From a virus, in the IMG/VR virus record IMGVR_UViG_3300020001_000007, positions 1 to 24,400 of that record: a stretch of DNA of 24,400 nt; one strand, given 5' to 3'. Below the pieces are notes generated by a model, which worked only from the letters and a program-made list of their open reading frames with translations, had not been told where the DNA came from and made no database searches. The position numbers and the translations under genes are program-made. Below are positions 1 to 8,213 of the stretch, piece by piece (position 1 is the first letter of the stretch; each line of letters opens with the position of its first letter).

Positions 1-1
1 C

Positions 2-43
2 CCAATTAACCAATCAGACCAACAGGGAAATGGCCAGTACTAA
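2..43 (+). CDS. C-terminal end of an upstream gene (partial)
   Basis: An open frame enters from the left edge and ends at a TAA at 41-43. Its last residues are hydrophilic and Gln-rich (INQSDQQGNGQY). It overlaps the start of the next gene by 14 bases, as tightly packed phage genes often do. Too little is visible to name a product; position suggests another virion protein. It could be a chance open frame. Confidence 0.35.
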   Translation, partial: PINQSDQQGNGQY

Positions 44-923
44 TTTAAGATCAATGATTGATAATACATTGAGATTGCAAGCAGAGAGAAACAGGAACCA
101 TGATCTTGCTAAAGAAAAATTTGCACATGACAAATCTTATGATTTCAGAAAGCTAGGATTGGAAAAAGAAAAATTTAAGCATGAAACTTCTTATAAAAAA
201 GAAGATTTAGGTTTGCGCAAGGAGTTACTTGATTATCAAAAGAAACTGTTAGAAAAAAAGGATAAAAAAGAGGAAGGGGACTTATATAAAAAATCTAATG
301 AAAAAGCTGCCGAGGAAATAAGAGCATCTTTTAGCTCGCTGCCATCCTTGAAAAGTAACCTGAAAGAATTGAAGGACGTTGCTTCTAAACTGGATACAGG
401 AAAAATCAAGGGAAATATTTCAGAGTACCTTCCTTCCATGGGTGATATTCCTGTTGTTGGTGGATTGATAGCAGCCGGAGAATCCCAAGATGTGGATACT
501 TTTCAAGCTGTAAAAAATCAACTTGTCCTTGATTTAGGCAACCAATTAAAAGGTTCCAATATTGCATTGGGAAAATTGAAAATTATTGATGCTACCAAAC
601 CGAGCTTGACGAACACAAGAAAAGGAAACCTGGGAATCATAAATCACATGGGGGATTTAATTGATTTAGTTGAAGAGAAAAATAAATTTATGGCAGAAGG
701 TTTAAAGCAAAAGAAAAATGCAATAGATATTGAAAATGCCTTTAACCAGTATGCGGATGCAAAGCTTGAATTTGAGGAAAAAAATCCTAAAGAAAAGTTT
801 CCTAACAAGCCAAAAGACTTCCTTGAACTTTCCGATTTGGAGGGAGGAAACACTATAGGGGATGATGGTGTTGACCTAACTTCTATGAGTGATGAGGATT
901 TGAGAAGAATTGCAGGGGAATAA
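30..923 (+). CDS. Coiled-coil phage protein, probable virion/ejection component
   Basis: A 297-residue hydrophilic protein with no signal peptide or obvious membrane segment. Residues 26-79 hold about three 18-residue repeats (LAKEKFAHDKSYDFRKLG, LEKEKFKHETSYKKEDLG, then a weaker copy starting LRKELLDYQ), very rich in Lys and Glu and predicted to form a long charged helix or coiled coil. The middle (about 135-215) is more globular, with small hydrophobic turns, and the C-terminus is acidic and ends in 'SDEDLRRIAGE'. It lies 4 bases upstream of the probable ejection protein and on the same strand, so the two are probably co-translated. Known podoviruses pair such proteins as internal virion proteins; that role is inference from neighbourhood and composition. 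The start overlaps the preceding frame, and an AGGGA lies immediately upstream. Confidence 0.6.
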   Translation: MASTNLRSMIDNTLRLQAERNRNHDLAKEKFAHDKSYDFRKLGLEKEKFKHETSYKKEDLGLRKELLDYQKKLLEKKDKKEEGDLYKKSNEKAAEEIRASFSSLPSLKSNLKELKDVASKLDTGKIKGNISEYLPSMGDIPVVGGLIAAGESQDVDTFQAVKNQLVLDLGNQLKGSNIALGKLKIIDATKPSLTNTRKGNLGIINHMGDLIDLVEEKNKFMAEGLKQKKNAIDIENAFNQYADAKLEFEEKNPKEKFPNKPKDFLELSDLEGGNTIGDDGVDLTSMSDEDLRRIAGE

Positions 924-927
924 GTAG

Positions 928-3096
928 ATGCCAATAACACCAGAAAAAGCGCGGGCAGAGTTAGCAAGAAGAGAATCCCTACGTTTATCGAAGAGGGAAC
1001 CTAATGCAGATTCAAAAAAAATTACGCCCGAAATGGCAACCGCAGAATTGGCAAGAAGAGAAACGTTGCCCATTTCAAAGGAGGAGCCACAAGCCCATGA
1101 ATCAGGTAGACCCGAAGGTAAGCCAGAAGAAAGTAAGATGAGTCGTTTTGGAAGGTCTATGGCTCGATTACCAAGGAATACGGTGGCAGGATTGCTGGAT
1201 ATGGGGGACTTTTTAGCCACTCCGATAAGGGAGGGTTTAAATATGGGCGCAAAGGCGCTAGGAATTGATAAACAAATCCCGACATTGGCGTCAGAAACAA
1301 CAAATCTTATTGATCAATCAACAAATGGGTTAAGCGCCCCCCAAAATGATGCAGAAAAAATAGAGGAATCTGTGCAAAGGGGATTAGTATCATTGCCAGT
1401 AGGTGGAGCTTTGGGAAAACTTGCGCAAGGTGCGAAATATGCTCCTCAAGCTGTAAAATCAGTAGGTAATTTTTTGAGGGGATCAAATGTACTAACCCCC
1501 ACTAATATTGCCTCAACAGCTGCTACAACAGGCTCTATCCAGCATTCAATCAATAAGAATCCAGAAGATACGTCAGGAGCAATCATTTCAGGTTTGGGAG
1601 CAGGATTGGGCGTTTCTTCTGTCCCTGCTGTAGCAGGGTTATTGACCCAAAAAGGAAGGGGATCAACTTTATCCAGGCTGGCAAATAAGACAGCCGAAAA
1701 GCTAAGTATTAATCCGGAAGCTGTTGAGGCGTTTAATAAATCAGGAATAACGCCAACTTTGGCAGATGTATCTAAAAGCGATAGGGTAAAAATGATTTCA
1801 TCAAAGATGGAAAAAATTCCTATTGTTGGCGCTCCCTTACAGGAAGCAAGGGATTTACAAAAAAATAAATTATTAGAAGGATTGAGGCAGGGCGAAAAAA
1901 GCCTTACCCATTCAGAAGCTAGTAAAATTGCTAAAAAAGGGGCAAAGAACTATCAGGGGGATAAAAACCTGGAATTTAAACAGATGTTTTCCAAAGTGGA
2001 AAAAGACATCCAAAAATTGCCTGATGATACTGTCGGCACAGAAGTTATAGATAAATATTTTGAACCTATGTTTGAAAAATTCAAGACCGCGTCTCAGGAA
2101 AGAAGATTTAAAAAATCCCCTATTGGTAAGATTTATACAGAATTATACCAGGACGCAAAAGAGAATGGAGGGAAATTGCCTTATCACTCCATGAAAAGAT
2201 TTTTAGATGACGTTAATGATACAGTCACGACGCATGGCTTGATAGGAAAGGTTAGCGAAGGAGAATTAAAGGGATTTGGGGGGGCCATTGCAGAAAACAT
2301 AGTAAAAGATTTAGAGCCTAAGTTTAAGACCCTTGGGGAATCATCTTATAAGAATTGGAAGGAAGCGAAAAAATATTATGCTCAATATGCCGAGCACGAC
2401 ATCCCCAAACTGAATGAGATTTACAAAAAAGATAAAAAGGGGGCGACGGAGGCTTTTCTTGACATTGTCACTAACCAGAAAAAGGGAGCGGAAAAAGCTA
2501 AAATAGTACTTAACGGATTGGATGGAAAAGAGAAAATAGAGTTAACAGATGCTATTCATCATCAATTTGGAAGGACGACAGATGGTACATTTAGCCCTCT
2601 TAAATGGGTAAGGGAATTTAAGTCATTGCAGCCTGAAGCGCAAAAAGTACTTTTGTCTCCTCTTGATAAATCATCCCAGAAAAAACTAAATCATATAGTA
2701 GAAACGATAGATCATATGAAATCTACTCTTAATGAGGCTAATACATCAAAAACGTCTTATTACACAGCATTGGGAACTATTGCGACATTAGCAGCGAGGG
2801 CCGCATCCCACTTGGTTGGTGGCGATCCGTTACCTGCTGTTCAGCTGGCCGCTGGACTTTTTGCGGGAAGAGTAATTTCAGATAAGTTCCTTTCTAATCC
2901 AAAATTCATTAATTGGCTTTACAAAGGAATGAATGCTAAAAACATGAATCAATTTGAAAAAATACTCAACAATGTTCCTCATGTTGGAGAAGGAAGAAAA
3001 ATCTTGCAAAAAGAAATTCAAACATTCCAGCATGACTTAACTCAATCCAAAAAAGAAAATGAAAAGGGAAAATCAAAAAAAAATGGAGAGGATTAA
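928..3096 (+). CDS. Probable phage DNA-ejection (internal virion) protein
   Basis: A 722-residue protein. Its N-terminus is a tandem duplication of about 31 residues, 'ITPEKARAELARRESL' then 'ITPEMATAELARRETL', each ending in SK-EP. A Gly/Ala-rich middle (about 75-245) contains weakly hydrophobic amphipathic stretches. Around 265-320 there is a 'FNKSGITPTLADV...IPIVGAPLQEARDLQ' segment resembling phage DNA-transfer proteins. A long helical Lys/Glu-rich region follows, then a hydrophobic Ala-rich segment near 640-680 that could touch a membrane. Large size, helical repeats and amphipathic segments fit proteins ejected ahead of the DNA in podoviruses. The family is inferred from pattern, not from a defining motif. 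An AGGGG lies about 9 bases before the ATG. Ejection proteins are made late and packaged in the capsid. Confidence 0.6.
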   Translation: MPITPEKARAELARRESLRLSKREPNADSKKITPEMATAELARRETLPISKEEPQAHESGRPEGKPEESKMSRFGRSMARLPRNTVAGLLDMGDFLATPIREGLNMGAKALGIDKQIPTLASETTNLIDQSTNGLSAPQNDAEKIEESVQRGLVSLPVGGALGKLAQGAKYAPQAVKSVGNFLRGSNVLTPTNIASTAATTGSIQHSINKNPEDTSGAIISGLGAGLGVSSVPAVAGLLTQKGRGSTLSRLANKTAEKLSINPEAVEAFNKSGITPTLADVSKSDRVKMISSKMEKIPIVGAPLQEARDLQKNKLLEGLRQGEKSLTHSEASKIAKKGAKNYQGDKNLEFKQMFSKVEKDIQKLPDDTVGTEVIDKYFEPMFEKFKTASQERRFKKSPIGKIYTELYQDAKENGGKLPYHSMKRFLDDVNDTVTTHGLIGKVSEGELKGFGGAIAENIVKDLEPKFKTLGESSYKNWKEAKKYYAQYAEHDIPKLNEIYKKDKKGATEAFLDIVTNQKKGAEKAKIVLNGLDGKEKIELTDAIHHQFGRTTDGTFSPLKWVREFKSLQPEAQKVLLSPLDKSSQKKLNHIVETIDHMKSTLNEANTSKTSYYTALGTIATLAARAASHLVGGDPLPAVQLAAGLFAGRVISDKFLSNPKFINWLYKGMNAKNMNQFEKILNNVPHVGEGRKILQKEIQTFQHDLTQSKKENEKGKSKKNGED

Positions 3097-3100
3097 ATTA

Positions 3101-3196
3101 ATGCGGAATTGGGATTTTATGGATTATTTTTGTCTTCTGTCTGTTTTAGTCCAATTTATGGAATACGGAGTAAGAAGTAATTTTTGCTCAAGTTAA
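3101..3196 (+). CDS. Possible 31-residue peptide downstream of the ejection protein gene
   Basis: An ATG 4 bases after the stop of the 722-residue gene is preceded by AGGA at 8-base spacing, and the frame runs 31 codons (MRNWDFMDYF... to NFCSS). The middle is mildly hydrophobic. The ribosome site and coupling are the only support; the amino-acid sequence carries no recognised motif. It may equally be non-coding. Confidence 0.25.
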   Translation: MRNWDFMDYFCLLSVLVQFMEYGVRSNFCSS

Positions 3197-3298
3197 TAAT
3201 CATTCCGCGGCAGCGCATATTTGTGGGGCGCTTCTTCTTTCTTAACCACCGCAGTATAAACAATTTGATCTCCATTTTCTCGAATATGCGTATGTTCT
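3193..3298 (-). pseudogene. Possible remnant or start-less small gene
   Basis: On the minus strand an open frame reads 'HIRENGDQIVYTAVVKKEEA' and then ends PHKYALPRNDY before a TAA at 3193-3195. The composition looks like genuine protein, unlike the other frames here, but no ATG, GTG or TTG lies in frame between the preceding stop and this stretch. A minus-strand TTGACA promoter lies just upstream. It may be the C-terminal end of a decayed gene, or use a rare ATT start. An alternative ATG frame of 39 codons (MEIKLFILRW...) overlaps it but looks less protein-like. Confidence 0.25.
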
Positions 3299-3302
3299 AT
3301 TA

Positions 3303-3332
3303 TATATAGAATATATTAATAAGAACTGTCAA
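3303..3332 (-). promoter_or_regulatory. Candidate sigma70-type promoter, leftward
   Basis: On the minus strand a perfect TTGACA (3332-3327) is followed after 18 bases by TATATA (3308-3303). It faces the candidate start-less gene at 3193-3298. It is back to back with the rightward promoter at 3355, with 22 AT-rich bases between the two -35 boxes. Confidence 0.4.
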
Positions 3333-3354
3333 CATTATATATATAAAATATTTA

Positions 3355-3383
3355 TTGACATTATGTGTTTCAGCCTGTATCAA
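3355..3383 (+). promoter_or_regulatory. Candidate sigma70-type promoter, rightward
   Basis: TTGACA at 3355-3360 is followed after 17 bases by TATCAA at 3378-3383. The predicted start is about 28 bases before the ATG of the 59-residue gene. The perfect -35 box and ideal spacing support it; the -10 box matches the consensus at four of six positions. Confidence 0.45.
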
Positions 3384-3417
3384 GGGAAAGCAATAAAAAA
3401 TAAGAAGAGACAATAAA

Positions 3418-3597
3418 ATGCAAGATAAAGAATTTACGATTTCTTTGACTAAAGATGAAGTTGATCTTGTTAATGATGTTCTTAAGGGCGTTATGGAGCA
3501 GTGTTTCCGAGGGCGAGACCTTAAAGATTTTGAAAATAATAAGAGAGCCAAATCCACACTTTCCCTTTATAATAAGATAGAAAGTCTCTACAAATAA
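3418..3597 (+). CDS. Small hypothetical protein, 59 residues
   Basis: The ATG at 3418 is preceded by an AGAAGAG ribosome site and, further up, by a TTGACA/TATCAA promoter. The product begins MQDKEFTISLTKDEVDLVND and ends NKIESLYK. It is charged and probably helical, with no Cys pair and no membrane segment. It stands alone on the plus strand and converges with the leftward barrel gene, whose stop lies 12 bases away. A gene with its own promoter at the end of a virion module fits a lysogeny- or establishment-type 'moron', but I do not recognise the family. Confidence 0.6.
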   Translation: MQDKEFTISLTKDEVDLVNDVLKGVMEQCFRGRDLKDFENNKRAKSTLSLYNKIESLYK

Positions 3598-3608
3598 TGT
3601 AAATCCAT

Positions 3609-4316
3609 TTAAAGTGTATATTTAAACCTCAAGTTGAACGTGTGGGCAGTTGGCTTGAAAGAAAACCCTCCAGCTGTATCTATTTTAATATTCATGATGG
3701 CAGGATAATTGATAACTTCATATTCGATGCCAATTCCAAAATTCTTGTTAATGAAATAATCTATACCACCGCCAATCAGGATGCCTTTTTGTACCCTATG
3801 TATGCTTGCGATGTCCTTTGGATTTAAAAGATAATTTTGATTTCTGAAAGTCAATGCAAAGCGGCTTAATGCTATTCCTGATTTTAGGTAAAATACATTG
3901 TTGCAATGGACAAACCCGATTTTTGCGGCAATGCCCCCCTTGTGATTGTTTTTCATATACATAAAATAGTTAATGTAACCTGGAAGGCTATTCTCTTCTT
4001 TTTCAATGACAATGTTGGCGTATTGGTAAAAACCTTCTACTGCAATATAAAGATTTCTATCAAAAATCTTTTGGTAACCAGCAAAAATACCTGTTGCGAG
4101 ACCCTTTTCTCCAATACTTATTACCCTGTCAGATATCTGAAAGTTAAGGGTTCTATTCAATTGTCCTACAAGAGTGCTATACCCAAGGCCTAATCCGCCA
4201 TAAAATCCATCATTGATGGTAGAAACTTTATTAAGGCGCGGCTCGCAAGAGATACTCACGTTTGCGTTAGCTGCTATAAATAAAGTTAATATAAAAACAA
4301 ATAGTTTACTGATCAT
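3609..4316 (-). CDS. Outer-membrane beta-barrel protein
   Basis: A 235-residue protein with a Sec signal peptide (MISKLFVFILTLFIAANANV, cleavage probably near residues 17-20). The mature part has alternating hydrophobic/polar strands typical of small eight-stranded barrels: a first strand 'GFYGGLGLGYSTL', a 'YFINKNFGIGIEYEV' strand near the C-terminus and a last strand 'HTFNLRFKYTL'. This fits the OmpA/opacity-type surface-antigen superfamily common in intracellular alphaproteobacteria. It is the last gene of the leftward recombination operon, 40 bases after the 208-residue gene, with a GAGGG ribosome site. Phage-encoded barrels such as lambda Lom modify the host surface during lysogeny; that role here is inference. 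A second unrelated-looking barrel is encoded at 20214-20882. Confidence 0.75.
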   Translation of the reverse strand: MISKLFVFILTLFIAANANVSISCEPRLNKVSTINDGFYGGLGLGYSTLVGQLNRTLNFQISDRVISIGEKGLATGIFAGYQKIFDRNLYIAVEGFYQYANIVIEKEENSLPGYINYFMYMKNNHKGGIAAKIGFVHCNNVFYLKSGIALSRFALTFRNQNYLLNPKDIASIHRVQKGILIGGGIDYFINKNFGIGIEYEVINYPAIMNIKIDTAGGFSFKPTAHTFNLRFKYTL

Positions 4317-4356
4317 TTGATGTTCCCTCTTGCATTAAACCTATCATGCCTTACAC

Positions 4357-4983
4357 TCATGCGCAACAAACTAAAAAGTCTTCGTGGTTATCAACTTTTG
4401 TTCCTGTTATTACTTCATAATGTGGCCAAAATTCATCAGGAAGGTCTTCATTAAAAAAATCATACCCCGTTCCAAATCCTTCGTCATTTTCTATGAAATT
4501 ACGGCCAGCATTCATAATTTTTTCGTAAGTTATAGGGGAAGGATCGCCTTCCCCTCTGGGATACATTTCCCTATTTTTAAGTACGGCTTCATTGATTTTC
4601 TCAGCATAATCTTCCATCCACTTCTTAGATTGTTCGCGCGATTCTTCTGGATTAAAAGAAGGGAATGCGGGATGTTCCCAGACATGCCTGAGTGACTTTA
4701 TTGTTCGCGGATAAAGGACGAGCCAGAAGCGTTGCCCCTGTTCAACAGGTTCCTTTAAAAATGGGTCAACAATGCCCACTGTTTTAAGCCTCCAAACATC
4801 TCCATCACTTCCCTTTTGGTATTCTGCTTCACCATCTGCTGTCACATGCTCACCTGGTTTTAGCTCTTCCTTAGCTACCATAGGTTCAACGGCCAAATGG
4901 ATAGCATCCCGCTTCTGTGTGTCGTCTATAATAGTTCCTAGCGTTTCTAGTGCGTCTGTAAAGACGCTGCGCTTGTCACTCAT
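4357..4983 (-). CDS. Conserved tailed-phage protein of unknown function
   Basis: A 208-residue soluble acidic protein. It shows features I recall from a widespread phage family: an N-terminal 'KRDAIHLAVEPMVA', a 'LKPGEHV' turn, 'VGIVDPFLKEPVEQGQRFWL' and 'YPRTIKSLRHVWEHPAFP', followed by a helical 'SREQSKKWMEDYAEKI' segment. The function of the family is not known to me. It follows recT by about 50 bases and precedes the barrel gene on the same strand. An AAGGAG ribosome site lies 7 bases before the ATG. It ends in VCCA. Confidence 0.65.
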   Translation of the reverse strand: MSDKRSVFTDALETLGTIIDDTQKRDAIHLAVEPMVAKEELKPGEHVTADGEAEYQKGSDGDVWRLKTVGIVDPFLKEPVEQGQRFWLVLYPRTIKSLRHVWEHPAFPSFNPEESREQSKKWMEDYAEKINEAVLKNREMYPRGEGDPSPITYEKIMNAGRNFIENDEGFGTGYDFFNEDLPDEFWPHYEVITGTKVDNHEDFLVCCA

Positions 4984-5032
4984 GGTTTTCTCCTTCTATT
5001 AACTATTTATTTGTCATTATATTTTGTCATAT

Positions 5033-6100
5033 TTATTGGAATAATAGAGTAGATTTGGCTATTTTTTCTTCATTATTTATTTGAAATGTCCTTATTTCAT
5101 CTCTGGCTGCCAGGTATTGCTCTTTACTCAACATAGAAAAGTCCTCTACTTGATATTCTTTCAACAAATGACCTTTCAAGGCTTCATCACCTTTGACTAA
5201 AGTAATCAGGTCGTTCAATTCCATCTCATCTATTCTGTCACTATCCATTGGCAATATCTCTTCTGTTCCCTGTTCAGTAGGAGAGGTAAATTTTTCTGAA
5301 AGCATTTGGCTCAATGAAGATGATTTTGTTGTTGGTTTTTCATATTTAGAAATAGAACTTTCAATTAAAAGTTCATTATATTGTTCCCCTTGGTCTCCTC
5401 CTTCATCAAGGCTTATTGCTTGAGATAACTCTATGCTCACAGGAAGGTATTTGAATAACCTTCTGATAACTGTTTTCCTTGCCATTTGCTCGTAGTCTGT
5501 TTGCCATGGCCCATAATTAGAAGCTTTAGAGCGTGCTTTTATAGAGTTAACCTCTTCGATGGACATGACTTCAAATTGATTGCCCCCCCCTTTTATTGAT
5601 ACGCAAGCATATACATAGATCATTTCCCCCCGGTTTTCCCTGGCCGGTATGTGCCTGAGTTTAGGGGTCAGTCCATATTCAAACTCGAAAAAATCCTTTT
5701 CATAAACTGCATTGACCTGGGGACTACTTACGACTCCTGACCTCGTAGCCAATTCCAGCATTCCCTTGTAGCCAATAATAACTTGGCATTCTACTGTATT
5801 TTTTTTCTTATTCTCAAAAGGAATCAGATGGACATGTCCAAGGTGTCCACCAGGTTCAAGACCTAACTGGCTGCATTGTACAATACATCCGGCAAAAGAT
5901 ATTGGGTCGCATTGTTGAAGTTTGGGAATTCTGCGTAGTTCTGTCATGACTACCCTCAACATACGATCTGGTGTCATGTGCTTTGGAAGGGCCATCTTGA
6001 TTTGTTCCTTTAGAACAGGATCATTGAGCCAATCCATAATAGATTTTTTCTGCTCGGATATTTGTCCCGTCGTCTGTAATTGTGAATTTGTTGTATTCAT
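5033..6100 (-). CDS. recT: RecT-family single-strand annealing recombinase
   Basis: A 355-residue protein. The RecT core occupies about residues 20-235: 'LPKHMTPDRMLRVVMTELRR', 'CDPISFAGCIVQCSQLGLEPG', 'HVHLIPFENKKKNTVECQVI', 'IGYKGMLELATRSGVV', and 'WQTDYEQMARKTVIRRLFKY'. The family binds single-stranded DNA and anneals complementary strands after a 5' exonuclease has resected the ends. The roughly 100 extra C-terminal residues, acidic and low in motifs, exceed the usual 270 of Rac RecT and may contact partners. The exonuclease gene lies directly upstream; its TAG overlaps the recT ribosome site GGAGGGAAAA, so translation is probably coupled. The gene belongs to the leftward early operon. 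Confidence 0.93.
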   Translation of the reverse strand: MNTTNSQLQTTGQISEQKKSIMDWLNDPVLKEQIKMALPKHMTPDRMLRVVMTELRRIPKLQQCDPISFAGCIVQCSQLGLEPGGHLGHVHLIPFENKKKNTVECQVIIGYKGMLELATRSGVVSSPQVNAVYEKDFFEFEYGLTPKLRHIPARENRGEMIYVYACVSIKGGGNQFEVMSIEEVNSIKARSKASNYGPWQTDYEQMARKTVIRRLFKYLPVSIELSQAISLDEGGDQGEQYNELLIESSISKYEKPTTKSSSLSQMLSEKFTSPTEQGTEEILPMDSDRIDEMELNDLITLVKGDEALKGHLLKEYQVEDFSMLSKEQYLAARDEIRTFQINNEEKIAKSTLLFQ

Positions 6101-6109
6101 TTTTCCCTC

Positions 6110-7039
6110 CTAATTTATACGTAATGATTTGTTTTTTGTTTCTTCCAGAAATTGCTCATATACCGAATAAGCCTCGGGACATCTTTCTTTAAATGATTTT
6201 TTATCAAGGTTTCGCCTTTTTGATTCTATCCAAAAAGCAAGTTTTTTTCCTTTTGTATCTAAAAGGGACGAAGCACCTTCCATGTTATTGCAAAGCTCAA
6301 GACGTTTTTCTTCCTTTAGTTTTTCCAGTTCCTCTACTTTTGACCTGATATCCTGAATAGACTGAACTAAAGCCATATCTTCTTCTGTTGCTATCTTTTT
6401 TATATCCTCTTCAGATGGGTACAAAATACTGGCATCCTTCATATTAACAGGCATGGGGGGCATTCTTTTTTCAATGTTTTCTTTCCAAAATTGGCGCTCC
6501 ATGTTGATGATTTGGCTTTCGAGTTCTGGATTTCTGTAATAAGTGTATACCCTGTGCTTTAAGCCGCCGTGTCCACCTGAGAATACAGGGATATCAACCT
6601 GGGTTGTTTTGTAAATATGTTCCGATACGATGGCGTTATGAGCGCACTGCAAGAGATATGGAGTTGGTATGTTATCCGTTCCTTCTTCCCCCCACTCTTC
6701 CCCTAAAAACCCTGTCGTTTTGCATTCAAGGATAATAGTACTGTCTTTGACCAGAAAATCTACATTGCAACGCATCCAATGGTATTCAGGATGCACAAGA
6801 GCTTTTTCTGGCTTTTCTATTTCAACTCCCTTGCGACGTGCATATACTTCTGCTGCATACTGCTCAAGGTCATTGCCAACCTCTATTGATTCACTCGTAA
6901 TGTCTTCATCTTCTTTTTCGCCAATCTTAAGAAGATAAATATCAAGGGGCGTTTTGTAAGGGGATAGTCCAGCTATATAACCAACATCAGAACCGCCAAT
7001 GCCTAAAAGCCTCTCTTTTTTTTGTTCTGATGTTAACAT
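6110..7039 (-). CDS. YqaJ-type phage exonuclease (lambda-exonuclease-like)
   Basis: A 309-residue PD-(D/E)XK nuclease. Visible motifs are GGSDVG (15-20), the acidic 'GNDLEQYAAEVYARR' helix with E59, D94 in 'RCNVDFLV', E105-C-K107 in 'IILECKTTG', and Q131 in 'YLLQCAHNAIV'. These are the metal and DNA contacts of the YqaJ/lambda Exo fold, which degrades one strand of double-stranded ends 5' to 3'. The C-terminal part (about 215-290) is helical, with a 'SKVEELEKLKEEKRLEL' coiled coil. It works with RecT, encoded immediately downstream. The start overlaps the preceding gene by 7 bases (ATGTTAA). Confidence 0.92.
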   Translation of the reverse strand: MLTSEQKKERLLGIGGSDVGYIAGLSPYKTPLDIYLLKIGEKEDEDITSESIEVGNDLEQYAAEVYARRKGVEIEKPEKALVHPEYHWMRCNVDFLVKDSTIILECKTTGFLGEEWGEEGTDNIPTPYLLQCAHNAIVSEHIYKTTQVDIPVFSGGHGGLKHRVYTYYRNPELESQIINMERQFWKENIEKRMPPMPVNMKDASILYPSEEDIKKIATEEDMALVQSIQDIRSKVEELEKLKEEKRLELCNNMEGASSLLDTKGKKLAFWIESKRRNLDKKSFKERCPEAYSVYEQFLEETKNKSLRIN

Positions 7040-7437
7040 GCGCCTTTTTCCTTATTGTTTGATTGTACAAATCTAAATTTTTTGCCTAGTAGGGTATTAT
7101 TAACAATATTGTTTCTTTCCTTTTTGTAATAAACCCATTCTCCGTTTCGCAATTCCCTTATTTCAATCCTGTGGCCATTATTGATGATATTTGAAGCCGT
7201 ATAGATTTCAAACGGTTCCCATACTGTCTTATCATCGCTTTCTATCTTCATTTGAAGGTCGCCATCATCAAAGGTTTTCTTTCTTTCCACTTTTATGTAG
7301 GAGGCGTTCTTATCAATAGCTTTCTGAAGGGCTGTACGTGGGTCACGTGATAGGAACCTGTAAGTGTAATCTTTTACAAATGTTCCATTTTTTATTGATT
7401 CCCAACCTTTGGCAGATGAACTCAAAACATTAGTCAT
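7033..7437 (-). CDS. Hypothetical early-operon protein, 134 residues
   Basis: No family recognised. The protein is soluble and mixed alpha/beta: 'YRFLSRDPRTALQKAIDKNA' may be a helix, followed by strand-rich sequence ('HRIEIRELRNGEWVYYKKER') and a basic C-terminus. It overlaps the exonuclease start by 7 bases and begins within the stop of the upstream 260-residue gene (ATGACTAA), so the three are translationally coupled. An AAGGAAG ribosome site precedes the ATG. Position suggests an accessory of recombination or host takeover; this is guesswork. Confidence 0.6.
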   Translation of the reverse strand: MTNVLSSSAKGWESIKNGTFVKDYTYRFLSRDPRTALQKAIDKNASYIKVERKKTFDDGDLQMKIESDDKTVWEPFEIYTASNIINNGHRIEIRELRNGEWVYYKKERNNIVNNTLLGKKFRFVQSNNKEKGAC

Positions 7438-8212
7438 TGTTCGCTTCCTTTTTATTTGATATGTTCAGTAAAAATGTCAATTCGTCCTTAATCTCTCTTA
7501 ACATCATTAAACAGGCTTCTTTCTCTGAAATATAGGCTTTTATAATAATATCTTCATTAGCATAAATTTCCATTGATTTTATAAACGCTTCAAGATCTTT
7601 AGCTAGGTTCTTTATTCTGGCATCTATGTAAAAGGAATGCCATTTCAGATCTATTATGGACTTTTCAGACATTTTTTCATCCTCTTCGATCTCTTCGATT
7701 TCCCTTAGAACCCAATCGATTGTTTCTATGTCCACTGAAGCGTAATGCTGATCTATTCCTGTCCCTCTAAAATCAAATGCATTGAAGATATCTTTTTTAT
7801 TTTCAAGATTTATCTTTAAAACGTCTTTCTTAGATTTTTTCTTTTCTTTAAGTTTTTCTATTAAAGAACTCTTCAGGATATAGTCTACCTCCTTGTATAC
7901 CTTCCATCTAAATGGCACATCTTCTTTTTTAGGTTCTACATTTTCTATTTCAGGATTATCATCTTTTATATTATTTGCAATATTATCTAATTTTAAAGGT
8001 TCGTTGTTTTGCTTTGTTAACAATTCCAGACATGAGTTTTGGGTTAGAAAATCAATTATCCTTTTTTTATCTGATGGAGAAATTTCCGTATAACTCCCAC
8101 TTGAATCAAGTAAAAAAAATTCATCATCATTATCATTGTGTTCAAGAAATTTAATTACATTATTCAAATTAATAATCGTCCCATCCTCAAGTTCAATCCA
8201 TCTATCTGCCAT
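7430..8212 (-). CDS. Hypothetical early-operon protein, 260 residues
   Basis: No family recognised. Residues 1-35 are strand-rich ('WIELEDGTIINLNNVIKFLE'). A Lys-rich middle (about 95-150) contains 'LIEKLKEKKKSKKDVLKINL'. An acidic run 'REIEEIEEDEKMSEK' and a helical C-terminus follow, so it may form coiled coils. A GGAG ribosome site lies 8 bases before the ATG, overlapping the stop region of the upstream gene. It ends 8 bases inside the next gene. No Cys clusters, signal peptide or membrane segment are visible. Confidence 0.6.
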   Translation of the reverse strand: MADRWIELEDGTIINLNNVIKFLEHNDNDDEFFLLDSSGSYTEISPSDKKRIIDFLTQNSCLELLTKQNNEPLKLDNIANNIKDDNPEIENVEPKKEDVPFRWKVYKEVDYILKSSLIEKLKEKKKSKKDVLKINLENKKDIFNAFDFRGTGIDQHYASVDIETIDWVLREIEEIEEDEKMSEKSIIDLKWHSFYIDARIKNLAKDLEAFIKSMEIYANEDIIIKAYISEKEACLMMLREIKDELTFLLNISNKKEANND

Positions 8213-8213
8213 C

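Noticed and set aside
3300-3557. Minus-strand frame over the 59-residue gene
   Set aside because: The plus-strand gene has a ribosome site and promoter; the antisense frame has neither.
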